Shown here: one piece after another, positions 14,602 through 23,667 of the stretch
Layout of the letters: every line of letters begins with the position of its first letter
How positions within the stretch are numbered: position 1 is the first letter of the stretch
Origin: Bacteroidota bacterium
GTDB taxonomy: Bacteria > Bacteroidota > Bacteroidia > SXHM01
Direction of reading: 5' to 3'
Assembly (NCBI GenBank): GCA_947479755.1
Contig: CANKAM010000029.1
Coordinates: 1-44,058 of the forward strand
Length of the DNA: 44,058 bases
Notes under the pieces: generated by a model
What the model saw: the letters and a program-made list of their open reading frames with translations, nothing else
Told to the model about the DNA's origin: nothing
The model's database searches: none
Translations under genes and position numbers: made by a program

Positions 14602-15496
14602 GCTACTGACGATAGTGTTCTTTCTTGCCTTCTTCTCTGCATCTGCGCAGGAACTCAACTGTCAGGTGCAGGTTGTTTCACAACAGGTTCAGCAAAGCGA
14701 CCGCAGAATATTTGAAACGCTGCAAAAAGCCATTTACGAATTTGTGAATACCACCAAATGGACTAACGATCAATATCAGTTAACCGAACGTATTGAGTGC
14801 AGCATGTTCATCAATATTACAGAGCGTGTTTCGGCTGATGAATTTAAAGCTACCATTCAGGTTCAGAGCCGCAGACCTGTTTACAAAACTTCTTATAACT
14901 CAACTCTGCTCAACACCAACGATCAGGATTTTCAATTCAAATACATAGAGTTTCAACCTTTGCAGTTTTCTGAGGCTACCATGCTTTCAAACCTTACATC
15001 TGTGCTGGCATTTTATGCGTATATGATTATTGCTGTTGATTATGAATCGTATTCACCAAATGGCGGAGAGATTTATTTTCAGAAATCATTGGCAATAGTA
15101 AACAATGCTCAAGGCGCGGTTGAAAAAGGCTGGAAGCAATTTGAAAGCACCAACAATCGCTATTGGTTTATTGAGAATTTTCTAAATCCTCGTTTTAAAC
15201 TGATGCGTGAAAGTTATTACAAATACCATCGTCAGGGTATGGATGTAATGACTGGCGATATGGAAACCGGAAGACAGGCAATAACAGAGTGTTTGGAGAA
15301 TATTAAGAAAGTAAGAACGGATCAGCAAAATGCTTATCTCCTTAGGCTTTGGTTCAATGCCAAATCCGATGAATTGGTAAATATTTACTCCAGCGCTTTT
15401 CCCGATGTAAAGGCAAAAGTGGTTGCCATTCTTTCTGAAACAGATCCGGGCAATATCGCTAAGTACAAGAAAATTCTGACAACTAACAGTCAGTAG
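14594..15496 (+). CDS. porD: PorD-like protein (DUF4835) linked to type IX secretion
   Basis: 300 residues with a signal peptide (LLTIVFFLAFFSASA) and the mature start QELNCQVQVV. Internal landmarks are TTKWTNDQYQLTERIECSMFINIT, an SRRPVYKTSYNSTLLN strand, a FQFKYIEFQPLQFS segment and the helical DVESYSP-like region YDYESYSPNGGEIYF-equivalent near residue 150. The family is widespread in T9SS-bearing Bacteroidota, and its members are called PorD; a precise mechanistic role is not firmly established. The window encodes at least five T9SS cargo proteins, so the pathway is clearly in use. It overlaps coaBC and is followed after 15 bases by recN. Confidence 0.8.
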   Translation: MHKLLTIVFFLAFFSASAQELNCQVQVVSQQVQQSDRRIFETLQKAIYEFVNTTKWTNDQYQLTERIECSMFINITERVSADEFKATIQVQSRRPVYKTSYNSTLLNTNDQDFQFKYIEFQPLQFSEATMLSNLTSVLAFYAYMIIAVDYESYSPNGGEIYFQKSLAIVNNAQGAVEKGWKQFESTNNRYWFIENFLNPRFKLMRESYYKYHRQGMDVMTGDMETGRQAITECLENIKKVRTDQQNAYLLRLWFNAKSDELVNIYSSAFPDVKAKVVAILSETDPGNIAKYKKILTTNSQ

Positions 15497-15511
15497 TTTT
15501 TTAGAAAATTT

Positions 15512-17170
15512 ATGCTGAAACATCTCTCCATAAGCAACTATGCACTTATAGATAAGTTAGATGTTGATTTTGGTGAAAGCCTGACCATTCTTACAGGCGA
15601 AACTGGTGCAGGGAAATCCATTGTTGTAGATGCCCTGTCTATGGTTCTCGGACAACGTGCAGATGCAGGTGTGTTGCAAGATAAAACAAAGAAATCCATT
15701 GTAGAAGCAGTGTTTGATGTTTCGCCTTATAAGTTGGAGAAGTTTTTCAGTAAGAATGAACTCGATTACGAAAAACTGACCACCATTCGCAGAGAAATAA
15801 ATCCCGAAGGCAAATCAAGAGCGTTTGTAAATGATACTCCTGTAAATCTGAATTTGCTGCGCGAATTAACCTCGCGACTGATTGATATTCATTCGCAGCA
15901 CGAGGCGCTCACCTTAAAAGAACATTCGTTTCGTGTTGATTTGTTGGATGCAATGGCAGGAAATGAAAAACTGATTTTGGAATTCAGAAATGAATTGAAT
16001 CAATTCCGTTCGCTTAAAAAAGAACTGGATGATTTGTTGCAAATACAGGAACAGGCAAAGCGCGATGAAGATTATTTCAGTTTTCAGTATAATGAACTGG
16101 ATGAAGCCAAACTCACAGCAGGTGAGGAGGAGAGTGTTGAAAATGAATTATCGGTTTTATCACATGCCGAAGAAATAAAACAGAGCCTTTCAAATGCTGT
16201 TCTGGCGCTTTCTTCCGCTGATGAAAACATTCTTGTTTCACTGGAACAGGTTAGAAGTTTAGTTGCTCAAAGTTCAAAATATAACACTGCACTTTCCCCG
16301 CTTGCAGAGCGGATAAAAAGCGTTTTGATAGAGTTGAAAGACATTGCTGATGAATTGGAAACAGCAGAAGCCGATACCATTTTTGACCCTGCAAAAATGG
16401 AAGAGTTGAATGACAGAATTAATGTCATCAATCATCTGTTAAGTAAACACAGGCTGACAACAGCAGAAGAATTACTGAACTTAAAAAGTGAATTGGAAGG
16501 AAAATTGAAAGACATTTCATCTTACGATGATAAGATTTCAAAACTTAAAACAGAGTGGGAGGTAAGCAGGAAAAAAGTAAATGAACTCGCAACAATACTT
16601 TCTGAAAAACGAAAGAAAATTGCACCGCAACTCGAAAAGAAAGTTTGTGAGTTACTTGCTAAATTGGGTATTCCCAACGCTAAACTGGAAATAAAAATTT
16701 CTGCAAAGCCCGAGCCTGATGATTACGGAAAAGACAATGTGCTGTTTGAGTTTTCTGCCAACAAAGGCGAAACACTAAAAGAGTTGGATAAGGTGGCATC
16801 TGGTGGTGAGCTTTCACGTTTGATGTTGTCTTTTAAATCAATTCTTGCCGAACATAAAAATCTTCCTGCTATTGTTTTTGATGAAATTGACACAGGAGTT
16901 TCCGGTGAAATTGCCGGTAAGATGGGCACAATCATGAAAGGTATGTCGGTAAATATGCAGGTAATTGTGATTACGCATTTGCCTCAGATTGCGGGCAAGG
17001 GAGAATTTCATTTGCAGATTTACAAAGAAGAAAAAGCAGGTAAAACGTATACCCGTTTAAAGAAGTTAAGCAAGGACGAGCGCATTCTGGAGATTGCAAA
17101 AATGTTAAGTTCAGGAACGCCAACCGAAGCAGCTATTAAAAATGCAAAGGAGCTTTTAGTAAAGAATTAG
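15512..17170 (+). CDS. recN: DNA repair protein RecN
   Basis: 552 residues, the family's normal length. The Walker A motif G29-E-T-G-A-G-K-S36 lies in an SMC-type N-terminal half. A long coiled-coil region follows (about residues 150-380), and the C-terminal half has the signature ASGGELSRLMLSFKSI and the Walker B AIVFDEIDTGVSGEIA. RecN is an SMC-like ATPase that holds and brings together DNA ends for recombinational repair. It is the last conserved member of the bamD cluster; fabI follows after a short gap that contains a single arm of word-repeat family 1. Confidence 0.93.
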   Translation: MLKHLSISNYALIDKLDVDFGESLTILTGETGAGKSIVVDALSMVLGQRADAGVLQDKTKKSIVEAVFDVSPYKLEKFFSKNELDYEKLTTIRREINPEGKSRAFVNDTPVNLNLLRELTSRLIDIHSQHEALTLKEHSFRVDLLDAMAGNEKLILEFRNELNQFRSLKKELDDLLQIQEQAKRDEDYFSFQYNELDEAKLTAGEEESVENELSVLSHAEEIKQSLSNAVLALSSADENILVSLEQVRSLVAQSSKYNTALSPLAERIKSVLIELKDIADELETAEADTIFDPAKMEELNDRINVINHLLSKHRLTTAEELLNLKSELEGKLKDISSYDDKISKLKTEWEVSRKKVNELATILSEKRKKIAPQLEKKVCELLAKLGIPNAKLEIKISAKPEPDDYGKDNVLFEFSANKGETLKELDKVASGGELSRLMLSFKSILAEHKNLPAIVFDEIDTGVSGEIAGKMGTIMKGMSVNMQVIVITHLPQIAGKGEFHLQIYKEEKAGKTYTRLKKLSKDERILEIAKMLSSGTPTEAAIKNAKELLVKN

Positions 17171-17183
17171 TAGGATTTGCTTT

Positions 17184-17206
17184 ACTTTGCGTCTTAGCGC
17201 CTTTGC
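17184..17206. repeat. Single arm of word-repeat family 1
   Basis: ACTTTGCGTCTTAGCGCC, then TTTGC, is the reverse complement of the CGCTAAGACGC-type arm seen at 6151-6224. No opposite arm lies nearby, so this copy is solitary or decayed. Confidence 0.6.
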
Positions 17207-17231
17207 TCAAAACATCAAATCATTCATTACC

Positions 17232-18032
17232 ATGACAAAAAATCTTTTACAAGGGAAAAAAGGAATAATCTTCGGAGCGCTGGATGAAAATTCAATTGCG
17301 TGGAAGGTAGCAATGAAATGCAAAGAAGAAGGCGCAACCTTCACACTCACCAATGCTCCTGTGGCTTTGCGCATGGGAACAATTAAGAAATTAGCTGAAG
17401 CATGTAACGCAGAAGTTATTCCTGCCGATGTAACATTGGATGCAGATATTGAAGCGCTGTTCACAAAATCTATGGAAGTTTTAGGAGGAAAAATTGATTT
17501 TGTACTTCACTCAGTTGGTATGTCGCCAAATGTGCGCAAAGGAAAACCTTACACGGATTTGAGTTATGAGTTCTTTCACAAAACCCTTGACATCAGTGCC
17601 ATGTCGCTGCACCGTGTTTTGCAGTGTGCAAAAAAAATGGATGCTATAAATGAGTGGGGTTCTGTTATTACGCTTACCTATATTGCAGCCCAGCGTGTGT
17701 TTCCTGATTATGGTGACATGGCTGATGCAAAAGCATTACTCGAATCAATTGTCCGTAGTTTTGGTTATCACTATGGTAAGGATAAAAAAGTGCGCATCAA
17801 TTCTATTTCTCAATCACCAACGTTTACAACAGCAGGAAGCGGTGTAAGTGGTTTTGATGATTTTTTCGGTTATGCCGATAAAATGTCGCCACTCGGAAAT
17901 GCAAAAGCCGAAGACTGCGCCAACTATTGTGTATCCCTGTTTTCTGATTATACACGCATGGTAACCATGCAAAATCTATATCACGATGGCGGCTTTTCGT
18001 CAGTCGGTATTAATGCAGCAGCACTGAAATAA
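17232..18032 (+). CDS. fabI: Enoyl-ACP reductase FabI
   Basis: 266 residues from ATG 17232. The Rossmann start is KKGIIFGALDENSIAWKVAM, the nucleotide-binding form usual in FabI rather than a plain GxGxxG. The catalytic pair is Y160 and K167 in DYGDMADAKALLE, the Y-x6-K spacing that separates FabI from ordinary short-chain dehydrogenases. RINSISQSPTFTTAGSGV matches the conserved loop after the active site. The enzyme performs the last reduction of each fatty-acid elongation cycle with NADH or NADPH, and is the target of triclosan-type inhibitors in other bacteria. A possible longer N-terminus from 17187 would begin inside a repeat and is unlikely. Confidence 0.9.
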   Translation: MTKNLLQGKKGIIFGALDENSIAWKVAMKCKEEGATFTLTNAPVALRMGTIKKLAEACNAEVIPADVTLDADIEALFTKSMEVLGGKIDFVLHSVGMSPNVRKGKPYTDLSYEFFHKTLDISAMSLHRVLQCAKKMDAINEWGSVITLTYIAAQRVFPDYGDMADAKALLESIVRSFGYHYGKDKKVRINSISQSPTFTTAGSGVSGFDDFFGYADKMSPLGNAKAEDCANYCVSLFSDYTRMVTMQNLYHDGGFSSVGINAAALK

Positions 18033-18053
18033 TTTCTCGTCTGCACAAAAACT

Positions 18054-19319
18054 ATGAACTTCTCAATATTTAATTTCAGCACTCAGCTTAACGAAGGGCT
18101 TGACAGCATGGGCTTTGAAAAAGCAACGCCTATTCAGGAAATGGCTATTCCCATTATTCAGCAAGGCAAAGATTTAATCGGTTGCGCGCAAACAGGAACC
18201 GGAAAAACAGCCGCTTTTCTCTTGCCTGTAATTGATAAGATTTTTAAAAATCACACGGGCGAAATCAATACCCTTATTATTGTTCCTACCCGTGAGTTGG
18301 CTTTGCAAATTGACCAGGCCATGCAGGGTTTTGCCTATTTCTTAAACATTCACTCCATTCCAATTTATGGAGGTCGTGACGGTATTTCTTGGGAACAGGA
18401 AAAACGTGCGTTGACGGAAGGTGCAGATGTGATTATTGCAACTCCCGGAAGATTAATCAGCCACCTGAACATGGGTTATGTAAAAGTCAATAATGTACAG
18501 CATTTGATTTTGGATGAAGCTGATCGCATGTTAGATATGGGCTTCTATGAAGATTTGATGAAGATTGTAAAAGCTCTTCCCGAGAAAAGACAAACACTGA
18601 TGTTCTCTGCTACGATGGCTCCTAAAATCAGAGAGCTTGCCAATAAAATTTTAAATAATCCCGAACGTATTGATATTGCTATTGCCAAGCCAGCTGCAGG
18701 TGTTGCGCAAAGCGCCTACCTGGTTTACGATACTCAAAAACCAGAACTGATAAAAACTATTCTTGCAAATAAAGCTTACCAAAGTGTTATTGTTTTCACT
18801 TCTAGGAAAATCAGCATTCGGGATATTGTTAAAGAGATTAAGAAAGTAACGCCCAATGTTATGGGTATTTCATCTGACCTTGAGCAAGATGAGCGCGAAG
18901 AAGTGTTGCGTAATTTCCGAAATCGCAAAACACAGGTTCTTGTGGCTACAGACGTGCTTTCGCGCGGTATTGATGTAGAGAATATTAACCTTGTTGTCAA
19001 TTACGATGTTCCGGGTGATGCAGCTGACTATGTTCACCGCGTAGGGCGAACAGCTCGTGCTGAAACCACAGGAGAAGCCATCACGTTCATTAATCAGTAT
19101 GATGTGGAGAAATTCATGGATATTGAAAAGTTGATTGAACTAGTAATTCAGAAAACACCTTTACCTGCACCCATGAGTAGCGGGCCAGAGTACATAATTA
19201 CCGGTGAGAAACCTTTTAAAAAGAAGTTTGGAAGCAGTACCGGTGGTAAGCCTCATTTCAGAAAAGACGGCAATTCAAATTCACAACATCGCGGAAGACC
19301 TAAGCCGCAAGGGAAGTAG
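18054..19319 (+). CDS. DEAD-box RNA helicase (RhlE-like)
   Basis: 421 residues with all family motifs: Q motif region ATPIQEMAIP, Walker A AQTGTGKT near residue 45, PTRELALQ, LDEADRMLDMGF near 152, the SAT motif in MFSATM, IVFTSRK, VATDVLSRGID and HRVGRTARA near 330. The C-terminal ~50 residues are basic and low-complexity (FKKKFGSSTGGKPHFRKDGN), typical of RhlE/CsdA-type helicases that remodel RNA in ribosome assembly, mRNA decay and cold growth. It starts 21 bases after fabI and may share its transcript. Confidence 0.92.
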   Translation: MNFSIFNFSTQLNEGLDSMGFEKATPIQEMAIPIIQQGKDLIGCAQTGTGKTAAFLLPVIDKIFKNHTGEINTLIIVPTRELALQIDQAMQGFAYFLNIHSIPIYGGRDGISWEQEKRALTEGADVIIATPGRLISHLNMGYVKVNNVQHLILDEADRMLDMGFYEDLMKIVKALPEKRQTLMFSATMAPKIRELANKILNNPERIDIAIAKPAAGVAQSAYLVYDTQKPELIKTILANKAYQSVIVFTSRKISIRDIVKEIKKVTPNVMGISSDLEQDEREEVLRNFRNRKTQVLVATDVLSRGIDVENINLVVNYDVPGDAADYVHRVGRTARAETTGEAITFINQYDVEKFMDIEKLIELVIQKTPLPAPMSSGPEYIITGEKPFKKKFGSSTGGKPHFRKDGNSNSQHRGRPKPQGK

Positions 19320-19326
19320 AATTTCC

Positions 19327-19334
19327 TATTTTTG
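19327..19334 (+). promoter_or_regulatory. -7 box of the carotenoid desaturase gene
   Basis: TATTTTTG ends six bases before the ATG at 19341, the same near-leaderless arrangement seen at bamD. Confidence 0.5.
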
Positions 19335-19340
19335 CCTTTA

Positions 19341-20807
19341 ATGAAAGGTAAATCCGCAGTAGTTATTGGTTCCGGAATTGCAGGCTTGGCTGCATCTATT
19401 CGCCTTGCCGTTAAAGGTTTTAATGTTACTGTGTTTGAAGCAGGCAGCGAACCGGGCGGAAAAATGGGCGAGAAATCTATTCTGGGTTATCGCTTTGATA
19501 CAGGACCTTCGGTTTTTACGATGCCTCACCTGATTGACGAACTTTTTGAGTTATGCGGAAAAAATCCACGCGATTATTTTAATTACAGCAAACTCGACCC
19601 CGTTTTTAATTATTTCTACGAAGACGGAACCGTCATCAATGCAGCGCATGGGGCTGAAAAATTTGCAGAAGAAATAGCGCTTAAAACATCTGAGAAAAAG
19701 GAAACTGTTTTGGATTATCTTGCTGCCTGCGAAACCAAGTACAAACTTACTCACAAGGTTTTTTTAGAGCGTTCGCTGCATAAGCCGGGCAATTACCTGA
19801 ATTATGAAACGCTTAATGGGATAGTGAATTTCAGAAAAATTCAGGCGTTCAAAACCATGAACGATGCCAACCATAAGCAATTAAAAGATCCGCGTGTGGT
19901 GCAGTTGTTCAATAGGTATGCAAGTTACAATGGATCTAACCCCTTTCATGCTCCGGCAACACTAAACGTTATTCCGTTTATTGAAATAGGAATGGGTGCG
20001 TATTTCCCTGAAGGCGGAATGTATGCTGTTATTTCATCTTTATTTAAGTTGGCTCAGGAACAGGGTGTTGAATTCAAATTCAATACAATGGTTACGGGAA
20101 TAATTACTGCAAACGGAAAAGCAACAGGAGTTCGCACTTCCGAGACAGCCTATTCGTTTGATGTGGTAGTTAGTAATATGGATGTTTTTAATACGTATCA
20201 GGATTTAATTCCTGATGCGCCAAAGCCAAAACTTACATTGCGACAGCCCAAATCAAGCTCAGTGATTGTGTTTTATTGGGGAATGATGAAAACCTTTCCA
20301 CAACTGGGGTTGCACAATATATTTTTCAGCCGCAGTGATAAGGAAGAGTTTAACTACGTGTTTGAAAAGAACCGCATTTTTGCTGACCCCACCGTTTATT
20401 TAAATATTAGTTCAAAAGCCAATGCTGCAGATGCACCTGAAGGTTGTGAAAATTGGTTTGTGATGGTTACAGTGCCTAATAACAGTGGTCAGGATTGGGA
20501 TAGGTTTGTTCGTCAGACAAAGAAAAATGTGCTTACTAAACTTGAAACGTTTCTAAATACCGACCTTAAATCATTGATAGGTTGTGAGGCCATACTTGAT
20601 CCGAGAAGAATTGAAACGGAAACATCGAGCGCTTTCGGTGCTGTTTTTGGAAATGCATCTAATAGCCCGTATTCGGCATTTCTGCGCCATCCGAACTTTA
20701 GTTCAAAAATCAAGAACCTTTATTTCTGCGGTGGCAGCGTGCATCCGGGACCAGGAATACCGCTTTGTTTGCTAAGTGCGAAAATTGCCACAGATCTGGT
20801 GAAATAG
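19341..20807 (+). CDS. CrtI/CrtD-type carotenoid desaturase
   Basis: 488 residues. The FAD dinucleotide fold is VVIGSGIAGLAASIRLAVKG, followed by FEAGSEPGGKMGE and the substrate-side signature GYRFDTGPSVFTMP. The C-terminal family signature is FCGGSVHPGPGIPLCLLSAK. This is the phytoene desaturase superfamily. In Bacteroidota, members that stand alone are often 1-hydroxycarotenoid 3,4-desaturases (CrtD), but phytoene desaturase (CrtI) is equally possible from sequence alone, so I give no symbol. No phytoene synthase, lycopene cyclase or other carotenoid gene is nearby. Its own -7 box lies directly upstream. Confidence 0.85.
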   Translation: MKGKSAVVIGSGIAGLAASIRLAVKGFNVTVFEAGSEPGGKMGEKSILGYRFDTGPSVFTMPHLIDELFELCGKNPRDYFNYSKLDPVFNYFYEDGTVINAAHGAEKFAEEIALKTSEKKETVLDYLAACETKYKLTHKVFLERSLHKPGNYLNYETLNGIVNFRKIQAFKTMNDANHKQLKDPRVVQLFNRYASYNGSNPFHAPATLNVIPFIEIGMGAYFPEGGMYAVISSLFKLAQEQGVEFKFNTMVTGIITANGKATGVRTSETAYSFDVVVSNMDVFNTYQDLIPDAPKPKLTLRQPKSSSVIVFYWGMMKTFPQLGLHNIFFSRSDKEEFNYVFEKNRIFADPTVYLNISSKANAADAPEGCENWFVMVTVPNNSGQDWDRFVRQTKKNVLTKLETFLNTDLKSLIGCEAILDPRRIETETSSAFGAVFGNASNSPYSAFLRHPNFSSKIKNLYFCGGSVHPGPGIPLCLLSAKIATDLVK

Positions 20808-20897
20808 CAAGGCTCAGGCCTTGTTGTTTTTCTTATTATTTTTCGTGTAACATTCAGCGCAGAAAAGAGTAAAACATTCCTGATTCTAAAAAAGAGA

Positions 20898-20905
20898 TAC
20901 ATTTG
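20898..20905 (+). promoter_or_regulatory. -7 box of the coiled-coil protein gene
   Basis: TACATTTG, three bases (CTT) before the ATG at 20909. Confidence 0.5.
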
Positions 20906-20908
20906 CTT

Positions 20909-23644
20909 ATGCACCTGAAAATTTACGCTTCAAGCAGTCTGAAAAAAATATTCCTGCTTCACAGCATTATTTTACTTTTTTCATTCAGCGTTTTTTCGCA
21001 AGACAGAGTGCTTACTATTTCGGGTATTGCAAAAGAGAACGGAAAAAATCTGGAAGGAGCAAAAATTACGTTATTTAAAAATGATAAAGCTGTAGGTAGC
21101 AATACTACCGCAGCTGTAGGTCGCTTTAATTTTAAACTGGATGTAAACAACGAGTATATTATTGAGGTAGCGAAAGAAGGTTATGTCGCTAAGAAAATAT
21201 ATTTCAATACTACAATGCCTGCCACCGACACGCTGGATGAAAACTTTGATTTTGTAGTGGAGCTTTTCAAAAACGTAGAAGGCTTGAATACTGCAGTTTT
21301 TGTGAACCCTGTTGCTAAGATTAATTACAATTCCAAGTTTAAGGATTTTGATTATGATCTGGATTATACCATGCAATTCCAGAAGGCGGAGGAAGAGGCC
21401 TTTGAGCAATTAGCAGAACAAAAAGCTGCTGAAATAAACATGGAGAAATCATTGGCTGAGCAGGCAAAAGCAGAGTCTGCTCAACAGGCAAAATTGGAAG
21501 CAGAGCGTAAAACAGCTGAGGCACAAGCTAAGCGTGATGCCGAAGCTCAAGCGAGATTAGAAGTGGAAGCTAAAGCCAAGGAAGCTGAACGTATGATTGC
21601 TGAGCAACAGAAGAAAATGGCAGAACTTGAAAAAGAGGCTGAGCGCAAAAAGGCAGAATATGAAGTTGCACAGAAAAAAGCAGCGGAAGATTTAAAGAAA
21701 AAAATTGAAGCAGAAGCTAAGGCAGAAGCAGATAAAAAAGCAGCCGAAGAAAAAGCCCGGGTAGAAGCTGAAAAACAGGCAAAGTTAGATGCAGAACGTT
21801 TGGCAGCTGAAGAAAAACAGCGAACTGAGGCAGAAGCAAAAATGAAAGCCGAAGCCGAAAAACTTGCAGCAGCACAGGCAAAAGCTGCCGAAGAAGCTGA
21901 AAAGCAAAGAAAGGTAGAACAACTGAAAGCATTGAAAGCTGCTGAAGAAGCAGAAGTAAAAGCAAAAGCTGAAGAAGAAAAACGTATTGCAGAAGAAGCC
22001 AAACGTGCCTCAGAAGAGGAGAAAGCAAGAGTGGCTGCTGAAGAAAAAGCAAAAGCAGTTGCAGCTGAAGAAGCCCGCAAACAGAATGAAGCTGCAGCTA
22101 AAGCTGAGGCAGAAGCAAGAAAAGCAGAAGAGCAGGCAAAAGCGAAAGCAGCAGAAGAAGCACGTAAAGCAGAAGAAGAAAAGTCCAAAGCAGAAGCAGC
22201 TAAGTTAGCTGCAGAAGCAAAAGCCAAAGAGGAGGCTGATGCAAATATCAGAGCCGAAGCAGAGAAGATTGCAGCAGAAAAACGCGCACAGGTTTTAGCA
22301 GAAGCTAAGGCAAAAGCTGAAGAAGAAGCTCGTCAAAAGGCAGAAGCGGAATCAGCCGCTGCAGAGCAAAAAGCAAAACAGGAAACAGAACTAAAAGCCA
22401 AGCGAGAAGAAGCTATTGAGGCTGCAAAAGCGCAGGCTCGTATGGAAGCAGAAGCACGAGCCCAACAACTAGCGGCTGAAGCTGCAAAGCAAGCTGAAGA
22501 AAGAGCTGCAATAGAACAAATAGAAAATGAAAAGCGTGAAAAACAGACCCAGGATTTACTGGCTCTGGAAACTGCAAAAGAAGAAGAACGAATTCGTATA
22601 GAAGCAGAGGCAAGAATAAGAGCAGAATTGCTTACAAAACAAAAAGTACAACAAGACTCAATTGCACAGGCAGAATCGGATAGACGAGAAGCAGAAGAGA
22701 TGGCTCGTCAGAAAGCAGAAATGGAAGCACGTAAGCTTGCTCAAATAGAAGCAAATAAACTTGCAGAAGAAACATCTAAAGCAAAAGCAGAAGCTGAAAA
22801 AGCAGCAAAAGCCGAAGCCGAAGCAAAACGTAAAGAAGAAGAAAATGCAAAAATAGAAGCAGCAAAAGCAAAAGCATTAGCTGAAGCTGAAGCACGTAAA
22901 GCTTCAGAGGAACAGGCAAAACAAGCTGCCTTGCAAGCAGAAGAACAGGCAAGAGTAAAATCAAAAGCCGAAGCTGAAGCAAGAAGACTGGAGCAGGAAG
23001 AAGCTAACCTGCGTGCACAGGAAGCAACAAAAACAAAAGCAGAAAAAGATAAGGCAGACAGAGAAGCTGCAGAAGCAGCATTTAAAGCAGCAGAGTTTGC
23101 CAAAGTAGAAGCCGCCAAACAAAAAGCAGAGCAGGACAGATTAGCCGCAGAGCAAAAACGATTGGATGAAGAAGCTGCTGCCGCGCGTGCTGCCGAAGTA
23201 GCAAAAGCTAAAGAGACGGAATCGGAATTAGCTCGAGAACAAGCTCGTCAAATTGAATTGCAGGAACGCAAAAGAAAAGAAGAGGAATTCAATTCAAAAA
23301 ATCAGTTTGAAGAAAAATCAAAAGAAATGGCAAAACAAATGGCTGAAATGAGCCGTGATGATATTTATGCAGAAGCAAGAAAAAAAGTTGAAGAGGAGAT
23401 TGCTTCAAATGGAAATGAGTATAAACCTGCAAAGGTTGAAGGTTCAGTGGAAAGTGAATATGCACCAGGTGTAACTGAGGAAACTTATTATGAGCAGGGT
23501 AAACAGATTACCAAGCTTGTTGTAAACAGGAATTATAAAGTAATAGAATATCAGAAAGTGAAATGGAACTGGGGTGGTATCTATTATTTTAGAGGCACAG
23601 AGAGCATTACAAAAGATATGTTTGACCTCGAAACCAAGCAGTAA
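20909..23644 (+). CDS. Periplasmic or surface protein with a ~600-residue Ala/Glu/Lys coiled coil
   Basis: 911 residues. A signal peptide (FLLHSIILLFSFSVFSQ) precedes a carboxypeptidase regulatory-like/CNA-B-type beta domain (RVLTISGIAKENGKNLEGAK, GRFNFKLDVNNEYIIEVAKEGYVAKKIY). From about residue 160 to 800 comes an uninterrupted Ala/Glu/Lys/Gln-rich helix made of repeats like AEAKAKAEEEARQKAEAE, TolA-like in composition. The C-terminal ~60 residues form a distinct domain (QITKLVVNRNYKVIEYQKVK, then WNWGGIYYFRG). The helix could span about 90 nm if a single extended helix, so a tether, spacer or cell-surface rod is plausible; this is inference. Near-repetitive codons make length change by recombination likely. 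I chose ATG 20909 from the promoter position. Confidence 0.75.
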   Translation: MHLKIYASSSLKKIFLLHSIILLFSFSVFSQDRVLTISGIAKENGKNLEGAKITLFKNDKAVGSNTTAAVGRFNFKLDVNNEYIIEVAKEGYVAKKIYFNTTMPATDTLDENFDFVVELFKNVEGLNTAVFVNPVAKINYNSKFKDFDYDLDYTMQFQKAEEEAFEQLAEQKAAEINMEKSLAEQAKAESAQQAKLEAERKTAEAQAKRDAEAQARLEVEAKAKEAERMIAEQQKKMAELEKEAERKKAEYEVAQKKAAEDLKKKIEAEAKAEADKKAAEEKARVEAEKQAKLDAERLAAEEKQRTEAEAKMKAEAEKLAAAQAKAAEEAEKQRKVEQLKALKAAEEAEVKAKAEEEKRIAEEAKRASEEEKARVAAEEKAKAVAAEEARKQNEAAAKAEAEARKAEEQAKAKAAEEARKAEEEKSKAEAAKLAAEAKAKEEADANIRAEAEKIAAEKRAQVLAEAKAKAEEEARQKAEAESAAAEQKAKQETELKAKREEAIEAAKAQARMEAEARAQQLAAEAAKQAEERAAIEQIENEKREKQTQDLLALETAKEEERIRIEAEARIRAELLTKQKVQQDSIAQAESDRREAEEMARQKAEMEARKLAQIEANKLAEETSKAKAEAEKAAKAEAEAKRKEEENAKIEAAKAKALAEAEARKASEEQAKQAALQAEEQARVKSKAEAEARRLEQEEANLRAQEATKTKAEKDKADREAAEAAFKAAEFAKVEAAKQKAEQDRLAAEQKRLDEEAAAARAAEVAKAKETESELAREQARQIELQERKRKEEEFNSKNQFEEKSKEMAKQMAEMSRDDIYAEARKKVEEEIASNGNEYKPAKVEGSVESEYAPGVTEETYYEQGKQITKLVVNRNYKVIEYQKVKWNWGGIYYFRGTESITKDMFDLETKQ

Positions 23645-23655
23645 TTTATTCTGAA

Positions 23656-23663
23656 TATATTTG
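23656..23663 (+). promoter_or_regulatory. -7 box of the esterase-like gene
   Basis: TATATTTG, four bases (AGAA) before the ATG at 23668. Confidence 0.5.
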
Positions 23664-23667
23664 AGAA

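Noticed and set aside
21547-22227. Minus-strand Ala/Ser-rich protein
   Set aside because: It is the shadow of the GCA/GAA-rich coding sequence of the long helix gene on the plus strand.
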